Source: Leucogyrophana mollusca (lineage: Eukaryota > Basidiomycota > Agaricomycetes > Boletales). From it: 64,000 bases of DNA. The stretch is from NCBI GenBank assembly GCA_021014945.1, contig MU266342.1:1-64000 (forward strand), given 5' to 3'. How positions within the stretch are numbered: position 1 is the stretch's first letter; every line of letters begins with the position of its first letter. Under the pieces are notes generated by a model, which was not told the origin of the DNA, made no database searches, and saw nothing but the letters and a program-made list of their open reading frames with translations. Shown one piece after another: positions 22,174 through 33,219 of the stretch. Position numbers and translations under genes: made by a program.

Positions 22174-23965
22174 TCACTGTCCTTTCTTGTCCATCGCCTC
22201 CCTAATCTCAGTATCTGCGACCATGCCCACGATCCGCGCCTGATCCGCAACGCCCTTGAGCACACTCAGCACCTCGCCATTCCCGCTGATGAACCCAAAC
22301 TCCGCATACACCAGCCCCTGCTCCTTGGCAAACTCCTTGACGAGCACACTGGCCTCGCGCAGATTGTGCCGCGGAAGACGCGGGAATAGGTGGTGCGTCA
22401 CTTGCAAGTGCAGTCCGCCGTGGATAAAGGATAGACTAGGAGGGCAGATCACGTCGGTCGTTGTGCGCAGCTGCCTATGCACAAAGGACTCGGTGGGGCC
22501 GAGGTCCGCGGTCGACATGGAGAAATGGGAGAGAACGATCTGACGTGTATTTGAGCGAGAGGTATGTAAATAGCGCAATGGGACACGTACCTGAACGTGC
22601 AGGGGGCTGGTGACGACGTGACTGACGAGGAGATACGTCAGTGCTCTGCCCCAGGAGCCACATCCTTTGAGGAGGGCTCCAAACCAGCACCAGAAGAAGA
22701 CGACCCCGATGACTTCCAGCCACCAGGACCACCTTCCACCTCTGGCTTTTCGGTGATCAAAAGCTTTGCGGAAGAGGTATCCGTACGCGTTCGCATAAAG
22801 ATTGAACCGACCAAATCCCAATAGGATGTAAAACAATTTGTGTTGCATGGACACGAGGAAGGCCGAGAACCGATTAAAGGTCATAGTTCGCTTGTAATAG
22901 GTCGACCATAATGAGTTGAAGAACGCTGTAGAAATGGCAAGGAATGGCAGATGTTCAATGTCCGGGTCACTGTCAAGATAATATCAGAAGTGGTTCAAAG
23001 ATCGTGACGGCAGAGACCCACTGCGTGGGATGATTCGTGACAACTGGACAAGTGAGGGGCAAGTTTGATCAACTTTATCTTGTGAAAGGGAGAAAGATGC
23101 CTCACGATGATGCACGTTATGATTCTAGACACGAGTTGATTAACAGCGCATGGATAGGGGGAAATATATGACTTACGTCCACCCACCAGCCAACACTCAA
23201 GCCCCCAATGAAGTCAGCGAGTATGATTGCAATGAGGCGATCCTTTGCCCAGTCGTGCGTGACACCCATGTGCCCCAAATCGTGGACGGTAAATACAAGC
23301 TGATGCCATAAGAGCCCCAGACAAACGGCGCTCGGGATGAGCCAGTCCTTTGAGTAAGCAACCGCAGACAACACGGCCAATAAGATGTAGCGTGCGACCT
23401 CGGGGCCGTAGCCCGTGAGGTAGGGTGTTTTATATAGACCTGCGTTGATTATGCGTTTGTGGAGTTCCTTGTAGGCTGCGGAATGCTGGTACTGAGTTTT
23501 GAGAGATAGATCAGTTGGAGGAGGTATAAGATTAGAGAGCGTAGGGCCGTGATGTTGGAGAATGGAGCTGTCTTTCTGGACGAGAAGGATTTCCGAGGAG
23601 AGGTCCGAGGGGGGTAAAATGGACGCCTCGTTATGCCAAGCCTGTTTCCCGTCACTGGCTATTTTCCTGACCCAACCGGTCATGAGTGGGGGCACGAGAG
23701 GCTGCCAGCCTTCGGGAGATGTTTCTACGGTGCCGACGATGTACGCGTTTATTTTTTTAATCGTATCATCGCAATGGTACGCGTCTATCTCGTCCGTCGC
23801 ATCACGGCCAACGAAATGGAGAATGGCGAGTGAGCCGCCGGGGTGGGCGTTCAGCCAGGACTGGGGAATACGCAGGAGGTTGTTGTTGTAGACAACGAGC
23901 GATTCCCCTGCGAGAATGCGGGCAGCGATATCGTCTCTTGACCACGACCTTTTAGTTTGGCCCAT
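22174..23965 (-). CDS. Cytochrome b5-fused front-end desaturase (probable delta-8 sphingolipid desaturase)
   Basis: Model: complement(join(22174..22539,22591..22969,23022..23043,23106..23124,23177..23965)), 524 residues. An N-terminal cytochrome b5 domain carries the haem motif HPGG. Three histidine boxes follow: HDLGH, HNVHH and QVTHH, the last with Gln in place of His, which is diagnostic of front-end desaturases. Box 2 is split across tiny exons of 19 and 22 nt and is followed by NHPTHDPDIEHLP, typical of fungal sphingolipid delta-8 desaturases. Multiple hydrophobic segments fit an ER membrane enzyme that uses cytochrome b5 electrons to desaturate the long-chain base. An upstream in-frame Met at 24010 exists; 23965 (MGQTKRSW) was preferred because it removes a hydrophobic leader not expected in the family. 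Fatty-acid delta-5/6 activity is the alternative. Confidence 0.9.
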
Positions 23966-24240
23966 GGCAGCAAGAGAGATGAATATGAATGAGTGAATAT
24001 TCTGCGCCACAGTGTTATACGCAGTGCTCGGTATAAATAGTAACCCCCATTTACACCCTCACGGCCAAACTCCACACAAGCCTTCCGTCTTTACCCCCCT
24101 CTCAGCCTTTCCGCCCTCGCCCTTGCCCTGTTCTCCTCGTCCTTTTCAACGACGGGCAGAACATACGCTGGATCGATTATTGCCGGCTGTCGCAAGCATT
24201 AGTGGGCTAGTTCTTGGCGTGGGAACAACTGCAACCAGCT

Positions 24241-25891
24241 ATGGCTACGATGCATAGTAATACTGGGTCAACCAAGCAGCACCTCCCATCAAAACAGCTC
24301 CCCCATTCAACAAGACATCGGACCCGCCTCAGAGCTGTCTCCGATCCTTTTTCTGATCCTCTTTATCCTTCAAAACCCGTCCCCCGTCTTCCCCCAGATC
24401 CCCCTCCAAAGTACCCGTCATCCTACAACAGGATGGCCGCCGCTGCAGTCAAACCCCTTCCCCATCGCGATAACATTGTAGAAGCTGTCAGGGATACCGT
24501 CCAAGTTCGCGGTTCTGAGAATTCACCTCGTACAAGAATGGGCAGGAGCCAAACAGCTGTACCGTATGTGTCACCCGCTTTGTCTCGCTCTCTTACTCAG
24601 ACAGCGCTATTTCGTTTTCGTTAAAAGTCCTTCCGGTACCCCCGTCCGTCCCCCACACACAGGACGCCGCTCCCACTCCCAAGACTCCGTCCTCCAAGCC
24701 GCCAACGCCCTGGAAAAGTCCAAACCCAAATCACGTGGAAAGAAGGGCTCCATGCACGCAGACGTTATCGACAGACTCGATTTCACCGGTGTCGGACCAA
24801 GTCCGTACATTTTATGCTCCATTGGCATTCCCGTTGCTCACTAGACAATTTTAATACCAGTGTTCCACCACGATGGCCCGTTCGATGCCTGTGCTCCCTC
24901 ACGTAACCGCCACAGAACTAAAGCTCCAATGCTCGCTTGGGGCAGTAGTGCACCCGGTGACGAAACTGCGCTCCACAGCGAATCCCCATACCCCTCCCCA
25001 GATGCCTACAAGAACGCATTCGCTCCGGCTTACGATGCTCCAAACAAGAAGAATGTAGACGCCATCGCCGAGGCCTGGGGTATTCACGAGCCGGAACCGT
25101 ACGAAGAATTCTTCGCAGGCGGAGGCACCGCTAGACGTGATGGTGAAACTCCGTCCAACTCGATTTATGCCGGCAGAGAGGGGCACGGGTCCCGGAACGG
25201 CACCCCGCACCATTCAATTGGTAAGCGCTCCAAGGATGGTCGCGATCTCCGGGAGGTTTACAGGGAGTACCTAGACGAGGACATGAGGCAGCTCCAGTCT
25301 CGAGACCGCGAACGTGGCGAACACCGTCGTGGTGCCAAACGAGGCCTCCCACCACCGCAGCCCATTCTTGTACCTGAGGCACAGCATGTCGACACTGGTG
25401 GAGCACCCTTGTCCCCAGATTTCCCCGGAGCACCAAAGCGAACAAAGTCTCTTATGCAGCGCATCCGTAAGATGCGTGATGCCCCAAACGTTCCCGTTGG
25501 GTATGATGAAGCCGTCGAGCCATCCTCCCCCACATCCCCAGAATACCAGCAACCGTCCACCCGTCCCACTCACCGGTCACAGAACTCTTTCCTTGGGCGG
25601 TTTGCTGGCAACGGCGCAGTAAGCGGTGGCGGTGGCGGTCGCGGCAACTTGAAGGAGAACTCTTCACCGACATCTGACAGCTCGGAGGCATACGTCTACG
25701 TTGATGACCCTCGGAGAGAGAAGCGGCTTCCTGCCACACCATATGCACCAGGGGCCACCCGTACTCCATCCGGCGAAGACGGAAAGAACGCATACTTTGA
25801 TGGTACCCCTAGCTCACCGGGAGGCGGGGGCTTAGGTAGGAAGACAAGTCTTCTCAAGAAGGTGAAGGACGCCGTGAGAGGCCCCAAATAA
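24241..25891 (+). CDS. Pal1-family cell-morphology protein
   Basis: Model: join(24241..24563,24601..24800,24861..25891), 517 residues. The conserved Pal1 core is split by an intron: HADVIDRLDFTGVGP|MFHHDGPFDA, then CAPSRNRHRTKAPMLAW. In yeasts Pal1 proteins sit at sites of polarised growth and endocytosis at the cell cortex. Outside the core the chain is Pro/Ser/Gly-rich and probably disordered, with a basic C-terminus (KTSLLKKVKDAVRGPK) that may bind membrane. Upstream in-frame Met codons exist at 24214; 24241 was chosen as the first Met after the likely leader. It is divergent from the desaturase gene with about 275 bp between the starts. Confidence 0.88.
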
Positions 25892-26441
25892 GCCCACTCG
25901 CCCCACGTGCAGATTTACCGACTGTAGATAAGTATAATTGTGCACGTTCCCTTCCCGCTCCCTTCTATTTATGACCCTCTCCACCTCTTGTTGTTGTTTC
26001 TTGCCCCATTCTACAGACATGACCATACGAATCTCCGATATAACACAGAATCCCTTGTAAATATGCCTCCAGAAGTACCTGTCTCTCCCCATCGTCACGT
26101 TCCCTTCGTTCGTTCAGCTGCAGCCTTGTCGTACACTCCTTGTGAACTGACCCTCCATGCTTCTTTTGTATCCATTCCGATGTTTCTGTATCTACACATA
26201 CCCGGCTGCCTTGCAGTGTATGTAGGCTTACGAGTTGAGACAATCTAAATATCTTGCATCTTTCTCCATTTGCTTGGGCGTGACTTGATGCCCAAGTTGA
26301 GGACGAAGATTAACGCCGTGGCCCCGTGATGCAGGTCAGCATCAAAAGATAAGTCTATATGTACCTGAGGAACCTGGAAAGAACGGAAGAAAAATCCGAC
26401 GCATCTTATTGGTAACGGCTGGTATGTAAGGGACATCCAGG

Positions 26442-26467
26442 GGTGATGCTCAGTACTGAGCATCACC
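26442..26467. repeat. Perfect spacerless 26-bp palindrome
   Basis: The 13-base arm GGTGATGCTCAGT is followed immediately by its exact reverse complement ACTGAGCATCACC. It lies in the 3' region shared by two convergent genes, about 150 bp from the HIS7 stop. In RNA it would form a perfect stem on either strand (with a small forced loop). Confidence 0.9.
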
Positions 26468-26481
26468 TAAAGTCCCTTGAA

Positions 26482-26516
26482 GATCGATCATCATGCATCA
26501 TGCATCATGATCGATC
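26482..26516. repeat. Inverted repeat with CATGCAT repeats in the loop
   Basis: GATCGATCAT at 26482-26491 pairs with ATGATCGATC at 26507-26516. The 15-nt interior is made of CATGCAT units. Two hairpins thus lie within 75 bp between convergent stops, so a role in 3'-end formation or insulation is possible but unproven. Confidence 0.8.
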
Positions 26517-26615
26517 CGAGGCCACGCCGGACAGCGGAGTACAGTGCACATTCTCACTCGAAGGTCTAGGCGGGGACTATGCACCGCACCAGTAAACAAT
26601 CTTGTGTTACAACTT

Positions 26616-28382
26616 CTATGCGCTATTTGTAGATCTGACGTTGATCCCCGCTTCGTGTAATGCATCTTTGACCTCCCGGATCCCAACTTCTTCTCTGTGG
26701 AAAATCCCAGCGGCCAAGGCAGCCTCCACGTCCGCCTCCTCAAACACTGTCACAAAGTGTTCCTTCGTTCCCGCCCCGCTGCTCGCGACGACCGGAATTG
26801 TCACAGCGCGCTTCACCATATTAATTAGGTCGAGGTCGAAGCCAAGCCCAGTTCCATCGCGATCAATGCTATTCAGCAGTATCTCCCCCGCGCCCAGGGT
26901 CTGTACACCCTGCGCAAGCTGCACGGCCGATAGTGGTCGCGCCTCGCGCCCCCCTGAGACGGTGCATTGATACCACCATGCTTTCCCCCGCTCAGTCTCC
27001 GGCCCGTCGGGCTTGCCATAGACCAGCTCGTCTTTGTAAGGCCCATCGTACGTCGCAGGATCGACGTATACCCTTTTTGGGTCGATGGACACGACCACGG
27101 CTTGTATACCGTACATCTTCGAGATCGTCTCGATAGCGCTGGTGCCATCGCCCTTCCCACCAGCCGCTCGCATCTTCTCGACAGCGTGCACGGCTTCAGA
27201 GCCAATACTGACTTTATCAGCTCCAGCTCGGAAGTAGGCACCGGCAACTTCGACCGCGGGACGCTTTGTCCCGTCGGGGTCGACGCTATCTTTAATTCCT
27301 CCCCCAATTGTGAGGGGTACGAAGATGTGCTCTGCTGCGGCGCGGACAACCGCGAGCATCGGCTGATCTTGCAAGGGAGAGTGCCGGAAGGAGGTGATGT
27401 TCAGGAGACAGAGCTCGTCCGCCCCTGCCTCGAAATATCGTGCGGCTAAGGCGACGGGTTTGCCGAGATTGCGTACGGCTCCGGCGGTTTTGACGGTGGT
27501 GTTACTCAAGGTAGCGGAAGGGATCGCTTTTTCGCGGACATCATACTGATCTCCTTTGGTGACCACGAGATCACCCTCGTCGTTGGCACGGACGTCCATA
27601 CATGCTATGATTCGTTTCGTGAACCCGTCTTTAGGTTTTGGGAGGCGAGGAACGCGTGTGGTTGGGGAGGCGGATACGGGCTCTATTTGAGACTGCTTGA
27701 GCCAGGTGTCGATCAGAGTCAGCCCAGCAACACCTGACTTCTCTGGGTGAAATTGCGTTCCAAATACATTTCCTTTGCGAACACTCGAAACGAAGAGCTC
27801 TTGGCCGTACTGCGTCGTAGTGTGCGCCCACTCAGCGGCAGCGGGGTATTTTTCTGGGTTATATTTCGCGCAATATGAGTGGACAAAGTAGTAATGGGCG
27901 GAGGGCGAGATGGCTTCGGATGGGGAATTCGCGAGCGTGGGGTCTAGGAGATCGGCAGAGTTCCAGCCCATGTGAGGGACTGCCTTGCCCACGTGGTCGA
28001 ATATTTCTAGTTGGCATGGGATGACTCCAATACCACGCGCCGAGGGGGACTCAGTAGAGGTCTCGAAGAGGACCTGCATACCAACACATATGCCGAAATA
28101 CGGCTTTCCCGACTTGATGTACTCTCTGAGAGGCTCGAGCATTCCGTGCTCAGAAAGGTGCTCTATTGAGGTACCAAAGGCGCCTTGGCCTGGAAATATG
28201 ATGCTCTAGTATACGCGTCGGATCAGTTATGGATGGGCTTTGGCTGGGGTGATTGGACTCACGGATGCTTTGTGGAAGTCCTCTGGACATGATATCCAAG
28301 AGAATTCGTAGCCGAGCTTGCGTAGGGTATTCGCAAGACTCTGCACGTTTCCTGCACCATGATCGAGGAGGAAGAGGGCCAT
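26616..28382 (-). CDS. HIS7: Imidazole glycerol phosphate synthase (bifunctional glutamine amidotransferase/cyclase)
   Basis: Model: complement(join(26616..28205,28263..28382)), 569 residues, normal for fungal HIS7. The N-terminal amidotransferase domain starts MALFLLDHGAGNVQSL, has the nucleophile elbow GICVGMQ (catalytic Cys) and the partner residues in TQFHPEKSG (His, Glu). A linker leads to the cyclase barrel (HisF-like) with KRIIACMDVRANDEGDLVV, PLTIGGGI and ADKVSIGSEAV. The enzyme uses glutamine-derived ammonia to convert PRFAR to imidazole glycerol phosphate and AICAR in histidine synthesis. The intron joins HKAS to SIIFPGQG in frame. It is divergent from the serine-pathway gene at 28583. 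Confidence 0.97.
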
Positions 28383-28394
28383 GATCTCGAGTCC

Positions 28395-28400
28395 GAGTCA
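28395..28400 (-). promoter_or_regulatory. TGACTC core (Gcn4/Cpc1-type half motif)
   Basis: GAGTCA on the plus strand, TGACTC on the minus strand. It sits in the 200-bp divergent gap between HIS7 and the 3-phosphoglycerate dehydrogenase gene, 13 bp from the HIS7 start codon, so it may lie in the HIS7 leader. The 6-bp core occurs often by chance; relevance rests on both neighbours being amino-acid biosynthesis genes. Confidence 0.35.
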
Positions 28401-28582
28401 GTTCGAGTCCAATCTACATGTCCAAATCGGGACAGCCGCACCCTCAAATTTCGCGTTGGTGGCGGACAAGTTGCGTGCTTCTGCCAGGTAAGTAACAGTG
28501 TAGTAATTGAGATCATTGAATTACCCTATAAAACTCGCCTATTGCTGTGACGATGAACCACCCTTATTTCCAAACCATCACC

Positions 28583-30060
28583 ATGGCCTCACAACCGATT
28601 GCAATCCCTTCGAAATCACCGAGGGCTGTCGCAGCTTCAGTCTCCCCGACGACGACAGCTCACTCTCTCCACGACCGTCTCCGTCACGTAGACTCCATCT
28701 CTGCCCTCGGTCGTATTCGCCAGCCCAAGGTTTTGCATCCTGTAGACAACGAGGACCTCAAACTTTTGATACTCGAAAATATCAGCCAGGAGGCTGTACG
28801 TGCATTCGAAGCCCAGGGCTTCCATGTAGACCACTATGCAAAAGCCCTCACCGAGGACGAACTCGTCGAGAAAATTCCGCAGTACCACGCCATTGGTATC
28901 AGGAGTAAAACCAAAATCACAGAACGAGTCATCAAAGCTGCGTCCAAGGTACGTCCGGCTGTTTCCCGACGTGTAGCCGCATTGACCACTGACATGTCCT
29001 ACCCATCTCCACTTATTAGCTCCTTGTCATCGGATGTTTCTGTATCGGCACTAACCAAGTCGACCTTCACACCGCCGCCAAAGCCGGGATCCCAGTTTTC
29101 AATTCACCCTTTTCAAACTCCCGATCAGTAGCGGAGTTGGTCGTGTCCGAGATGATCGCGCTCTCGCGGCAACTCTGCCAACGCGCGCATGAGATGCGCG
29201 AGGGAATCTGGAACAAACAATCAAAGGGGTGTTGGGAAGTCCGTGGGAAGACCCTGGGCATTGTCGGCTACGGGCATATTGGGTCCCAGCTGTCTGTGCT
29301 CGCTGAAGCCCTCGGCATGCGCGTGATATTCTTCGACGTGATCAATATCATGCCGCTTGGGTCGGCTCGTCAGGTCGACACGCTCTCTGCACTCCTCGCA
29401 GAAGCCGACTTCGTCACGCTCCACGTCCCTGAGCTGCCAGAAACGATCAACATGATTTCGCACGAGGAGCTCGCACAGATGAAGGAGGGTGCGTATCTCA
29501 TCAACAACGCGCGCGGGCGTGTGGTCGACATCCCCGCGCTCGTCAATGCCCTCCAGTCAAAACATCTAGCTGGCGCCGCTCTCGATGTGTACCCAGTCGA
29601 GCCCGGCTCCAACGGGGCTCCATTCGACGACCAAGTCAACGCCTGGGCCAGCACGCTACGCACTCTCCCTAACATCATCCTCACCCCTCACATTGGTGGG
29701 TCGACGGAAGAAGCGCAACGCATGATCGGGGAAGAAGTATCTCAAGCGTTAACTCGCTATCTGAACTACGGCTCCACCCTCGGCTCTGTCAACTTCCCTG
29801 AGGTCGACCTGCGCGCCATTACTGCAGAACAGGGCGACCATGTGCGGGTGTGCCATGTCCACAATAACCAGCCCGGTGTACTCAGGCAGGTCAACGACAT
29901 CCTGTCTCCTTACAACGTCGAGAAGCAGTACTCGGATTCGAAGGGCGATGTTGCATATCTGCTGGCAGATATTGCAGATGTCAGTCCAACTGACGTGAAC
30001 AAACTACGGGAGCTAATCAGGCATACGAGCGCGAACATCTTGACGCGCTTGTTGGCTTGA
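28583..30060 (+). CDS. SER3: D-3-phosphoglycerate dehydrogenase
   Basis: Model: join(28583..28948,29020..30060), 468 residues. The catalytic NAD-binding part has GYGHIGSQLS (Rossmann GxGxxG), the RGRVVD strand (active-site Arg) and TPHIGGSTEEAQ (active-site His). The C-terminal about 80 residues (VRVCHVHNNQPGVLRQVND onward) form an ACT domain, usually the serine-feedback site. The enzyme oxidises 3-phosphoglycerate in the first step of serine synthesis in the cytosol. The start at 28583 has context ACCATGG; two in-frame Met codons lie just upstream (28547, 28553). The intron joins IKAASK to LLVIGCFCIGTNQV in frame. Confidence 0.96.
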
Positions 30061-30362
30061 TGGCATGCAGAGGTGTAATTTTTTCTTTGGTTTTGCCACC
30101 CGAAATGGACGGTTCCACCCACTACTGTAGAGGTCCACTCAACTGGGCCCCCCTTGATATTTGATAAATTCCGGCACGATATAGAACAAAAGATGTAACA
30201 TACTGTAGGTGCTGCGTAGAAGACGATCTCACTGCATGTATGTACTCGTTAACAGGATGTTGTATTAGGCTACTACATGATGGGCTGCCATCCATGATGA
30301 TAATACGAATTGTGACAAGAACCATGGATACAGTACATATGATAGGCTGAAAGCTGGTGCGT
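30061..30362. other. Convergent 3' region, SER3 to RAD51
   Basis: No gene or clear motif was seen. Confidence 0.5.
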
Positions 30363-31639
30363 CTATGTCTCCTCCTCTGGATCTCCAATACCACTAGCTA
30401 GAATGGCGAAGTGGGTCTCCATTTCCGGCAGACACGGTGAATCGTATATTTTACAGGTACGTGTGTTACCACGGGCTTTCTTGAGCTGAAGGCTATTGGA
30501 GATGCTCAGCCACACGTGCGAGGGCATGGTAGGAATGAGCTCACCGAGTGGTGGATGCATGGGCCATGATGTTACCGCCAATAGGCTTCTTCTCGTTGCC
30601 TGCATAAGGGCCAGCGGATGCATCTGGATTTGACATGACTTGGTTCGTGACTACGACAGCGATGCCGAACTTGAAGGCGGTCAGGAGAAGGTCCCAAGAG
30701 TTGGACTGGGGGGCTCACCTCGTCAGCCAAGCGCTGGAGCGTCCTCAGGAACTTGCCCAGGTGGTTCTGTCGGGCGGATAACTCTCCACGTCCACTGAAA
30801 TCTGTCCGATACAAAGCCGTACATGAATCGACGATGAGGAGACAAAACCTGACGCAGGGTGACCATCGCTCTTTACGGGATAGCATATAGCTGGGGTGCA
30901 TACCTTGATTCGGACATGAGTGCACTGGCCATAGTCAGTAATGAATTTTGGTGATCCGCGTTGTATGCTCTCGCATAGGCAACGTTGTCCAAAACCTCCT
31001 CTCCGTTAAGTCCGTATCTCTCCGCTACTGCAAGCAAGCGGACAGGCCGGAAAGTGCCTTCTGTGTCGATGTAAAGGCACTTGCCTTCGCCACCACCCAT
31101 GCTTACGGGAAGCTGGCAGGTGACGGCAAGAGTATGGCAAAGCTGAGATTTGCCAGTTCTAAACTCCCCGAAAAGCTCCGTAATGGCACCAGTCTCGATA
31201 CCACCTGGATAAAAATCGTGAGCAGACGGCCGCCTGAGAAAGACACGCATACGGACCCCCGAGGAGAGCATCGAGTTGCTTGGAGCCGGTTGTGATATGT
31301 ACGAGCTCAGATCTGCGAGCGTGCACTTCTGTGGCGCTCTGGAATCCAAGTGGGACGATTTTCTGGGCTGATGTCGCTCTGTGAGCTCCAGAGTCTCTGG
31401 TATGCGCGTTTACGCTGACCTTCCGCAATGATCTTGTCCGCCTTTGCGTCCGATATGCCTTTGATAGCGAGAAGGTTCTTCTTGGGCGTGAATGCGACCG
31501 CCTCGACTGTGTTAAGACCTGCCTCGGAGAGTTTCTTGATATCGTTTGGGTGTATCCCAGCCTCTTCTAGTTTTCCGACAAGAAGAGGCCCGGAGAATGC
31601 ACAGTCTTCCTCTGGTTCGTTCTGCGACGCTTGGGACAT
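30363..31639 (-). CDS. RAD51: RAD51 recombinase
   Basis: Model: complement(join(30363..30492,30545..30669,30719..30848,30904..31204,31257..31367,31420..31639)), 338 residues, the usual size. The N-terminal helix-hairpin-helix domain ([36 protein letters not shown]) precedes the RecA core with Walker [10 protein letters not shown] and Walker B LLIVDS. The polymerisation-type and DNA-loop regions are present ([52 protein letters not shown]). It forms ATP-dependent filaments on single-stranded DNA for homologous recombination in the nucleus. The end (IGDPEEET) matches the short acidic RAD51 tail. Convergent with SER3. Confidence 0.97.
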
Positions 31640-31687
31640 GACTTGGCCTCGTGGTATGGGGAAGACGCTGACTTGGAGATGGCAGGG

Positions 31688-31693
31688 ACGCGT
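31688..31693. promoter_or_regulatory. ACGCGT (MluI cell-cycle-box type) upstream of RAD51
   Basis: ACGCGT lies 49 bp upstream of the RAD51 start codon. In yeasts this motif is bound by MBF and drives G1/S expression of DNA-repair genes. Two CACGTG elements follow further upstream, near 31699-31704 and 31732-31737. Function here is inferred only from motif and neighbour. Confidence 0.45.
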
Positions 31694-31808
31694 ACTATCA
31701 CGTGGCCGCGTACTAATTAACCACGTGCATCCGCATATCCCCGAGGCTGGCGGCATCACTGAATGACGACTTGTGTATAAGTAGGATGAGTAGCATAAAG
31801 TCAGACAA

Positions 31809-32812
31809 CTAGGTTGCTACCGGCGAAGCTGGTGAAGTATTGATAATTAGATTCTCCCCATGAGCCCATCCCTTGCTCAGCGTCCGTTCTAATGCATGTA
31901 CGGCCGCCATGTCCAGCACTACTCTTCGCCACTTCACCAGATCGTATACCTGCAAATCCGCAACCGTTCGGAAGTCCACGCCAGGCAAGTTGTTGCCAGC
32001 GATCTTCAGGCTCGATGGTACTTCCTCCTCTCCAGATACGAATAGCGTGCCGGCTTCCCAGCCCAAGAGTTTCAGCCGTCGGTTCAGCGAGGCAGTTTTA
32101 CGGTCCAACCAATGCAAGTGGTCAACGACTCCAAGTCGCTGCTCTCGCGCCTTGAGCGTCAGCGCGACTCTCATGCCCATTTGTATCACTTTGCGGTTCA
32201 ATTTCGTACTGAAGTCGCGCGGCTTTGGCCCGAATGCCACGCCTCCTCCTCTGAGCATAGGACTTTGGCGTTCTCCCAGGCGAGCTCTGCCAGTTCCTTT
32301 CTGTGGGCGAATCTTGCGATTCGAACCTCGAACCTCTCCTCGCGTCTTGGTGGATGCAGTCCCCTGGCGCAGTGAATCGAGATAGTGCACAGCGCATAGA
32401 TGCAGTACGTCCCGACGGATGGGATGTCCGAATACTGTAGGGTCCAGAGCCACCGCACGTTGGCCCGCATATTTCTGCTTCTCCAAGAGGAGAGCAGACA
32501 TGGTCAAGTAAACAGGTTCGGTAGGGTCGATAACTTGACAAAAGGTCAGCCTAAGCCGCCACGGAGCAGACCAGGGACGTGCCTTTACGCGATATCTGTT
32601 TGCCGGTTGAAGCACTTTGAGTCTGTGATACTGGGGACTGGGCTTGAGGTTCAGAAATTGTACTCGCGTTGCCTTCATGGATATTAGAAGGCACTATCGT
32701 GGCAAGCCTCCGACGGATGATACGGGAGGGCTAGAAACGCTTTAGCGCTATACACTGCGCACAGAAAACAGCCAACTTACTTGTCCCACCGCCTGCCGCA
32801 GAGCAGACAGCA
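31809..32812 (-). CDS. Mitochondrial ribosomal protein uL4m
   Basis: Model: complement(join(31809..32533,32589..32730,32780..32812)), 299 residues. Exons 1-2 encode a basic mitochondrial presequence (MLSALRQAVGQPSRIIRRRL, then Ser/Gln-rich linker). Exon 3 holds the uL4 domain: HLCAVHYLDSLRQGTASTKT, GSNRKIRPQKGTGRARLGER (the strongly conserved rRNA-contact loop) and the GGGVAFGPKPRDF motif. uL4m is a structural protein of the mitochondrial large subunit. A longer single frame runs upstream from 32533 to 32678, but it lacks a presequence; the spliced start at 32812 gives one and closes in phase with a GTAAAG donor, so it is preferred. Confidence 0.9.
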
Positions 32813-33219
32813 TTTCTATAGCTTTGAACGGAGCGCGCTGGCTCTGCAAGAAAGGCTTTGGAGGAAAATGTGGCAAAAGTAGACCGTGGGAACTTTCCGC
32901 CACAATCCCGATTCGACATCTCTGTCGGGCTACCCGTGAAGACCATCCAGCAAGACCTCAAACGACCTCCAGAGGGTGAGTTCATGCTCCAGTTTGATCT
33001 GGGTCATGTCCTAGGCAGCCCATGGTCCTCGTTCACGAAATCCGTATCGAAATCGAGGAGGAAATGGGGTGGATGTGTCACTTCGAGTTTGGATGATGGA
33101 CGGCTGCTTTCGACCTGGCTAACATATCGTCCTACGATCCCTGTGCTGACCCATCGTCTCTTGCTCAGAGTATCTCAAGTCGCCGATCTAAGCCGGCACT
33201 TTCCTCTTCATTTGACAAA
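32813..33219. promoter_or_regulatory. Shared divergent promoter of uL4m and uS9 genes
   Basis: A 407-bp gap separates the start codons of a mitochondrial and a cytosolic ribosomal protein gene, transcribed in opposite directions. Frames within it have no family match. A common control of both would be plausible; no specific ribosomal-protein promoter element was recognised. Confidence 0.4.

Larger units (their letters stand above)
25892..26615. other. Convergent 3' region between Pal1 and HIS7 genes
   Basis: Without coding signal. It carries two palindromic structures (26442-26467 and 26482-26516). Confidence 0.6.
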
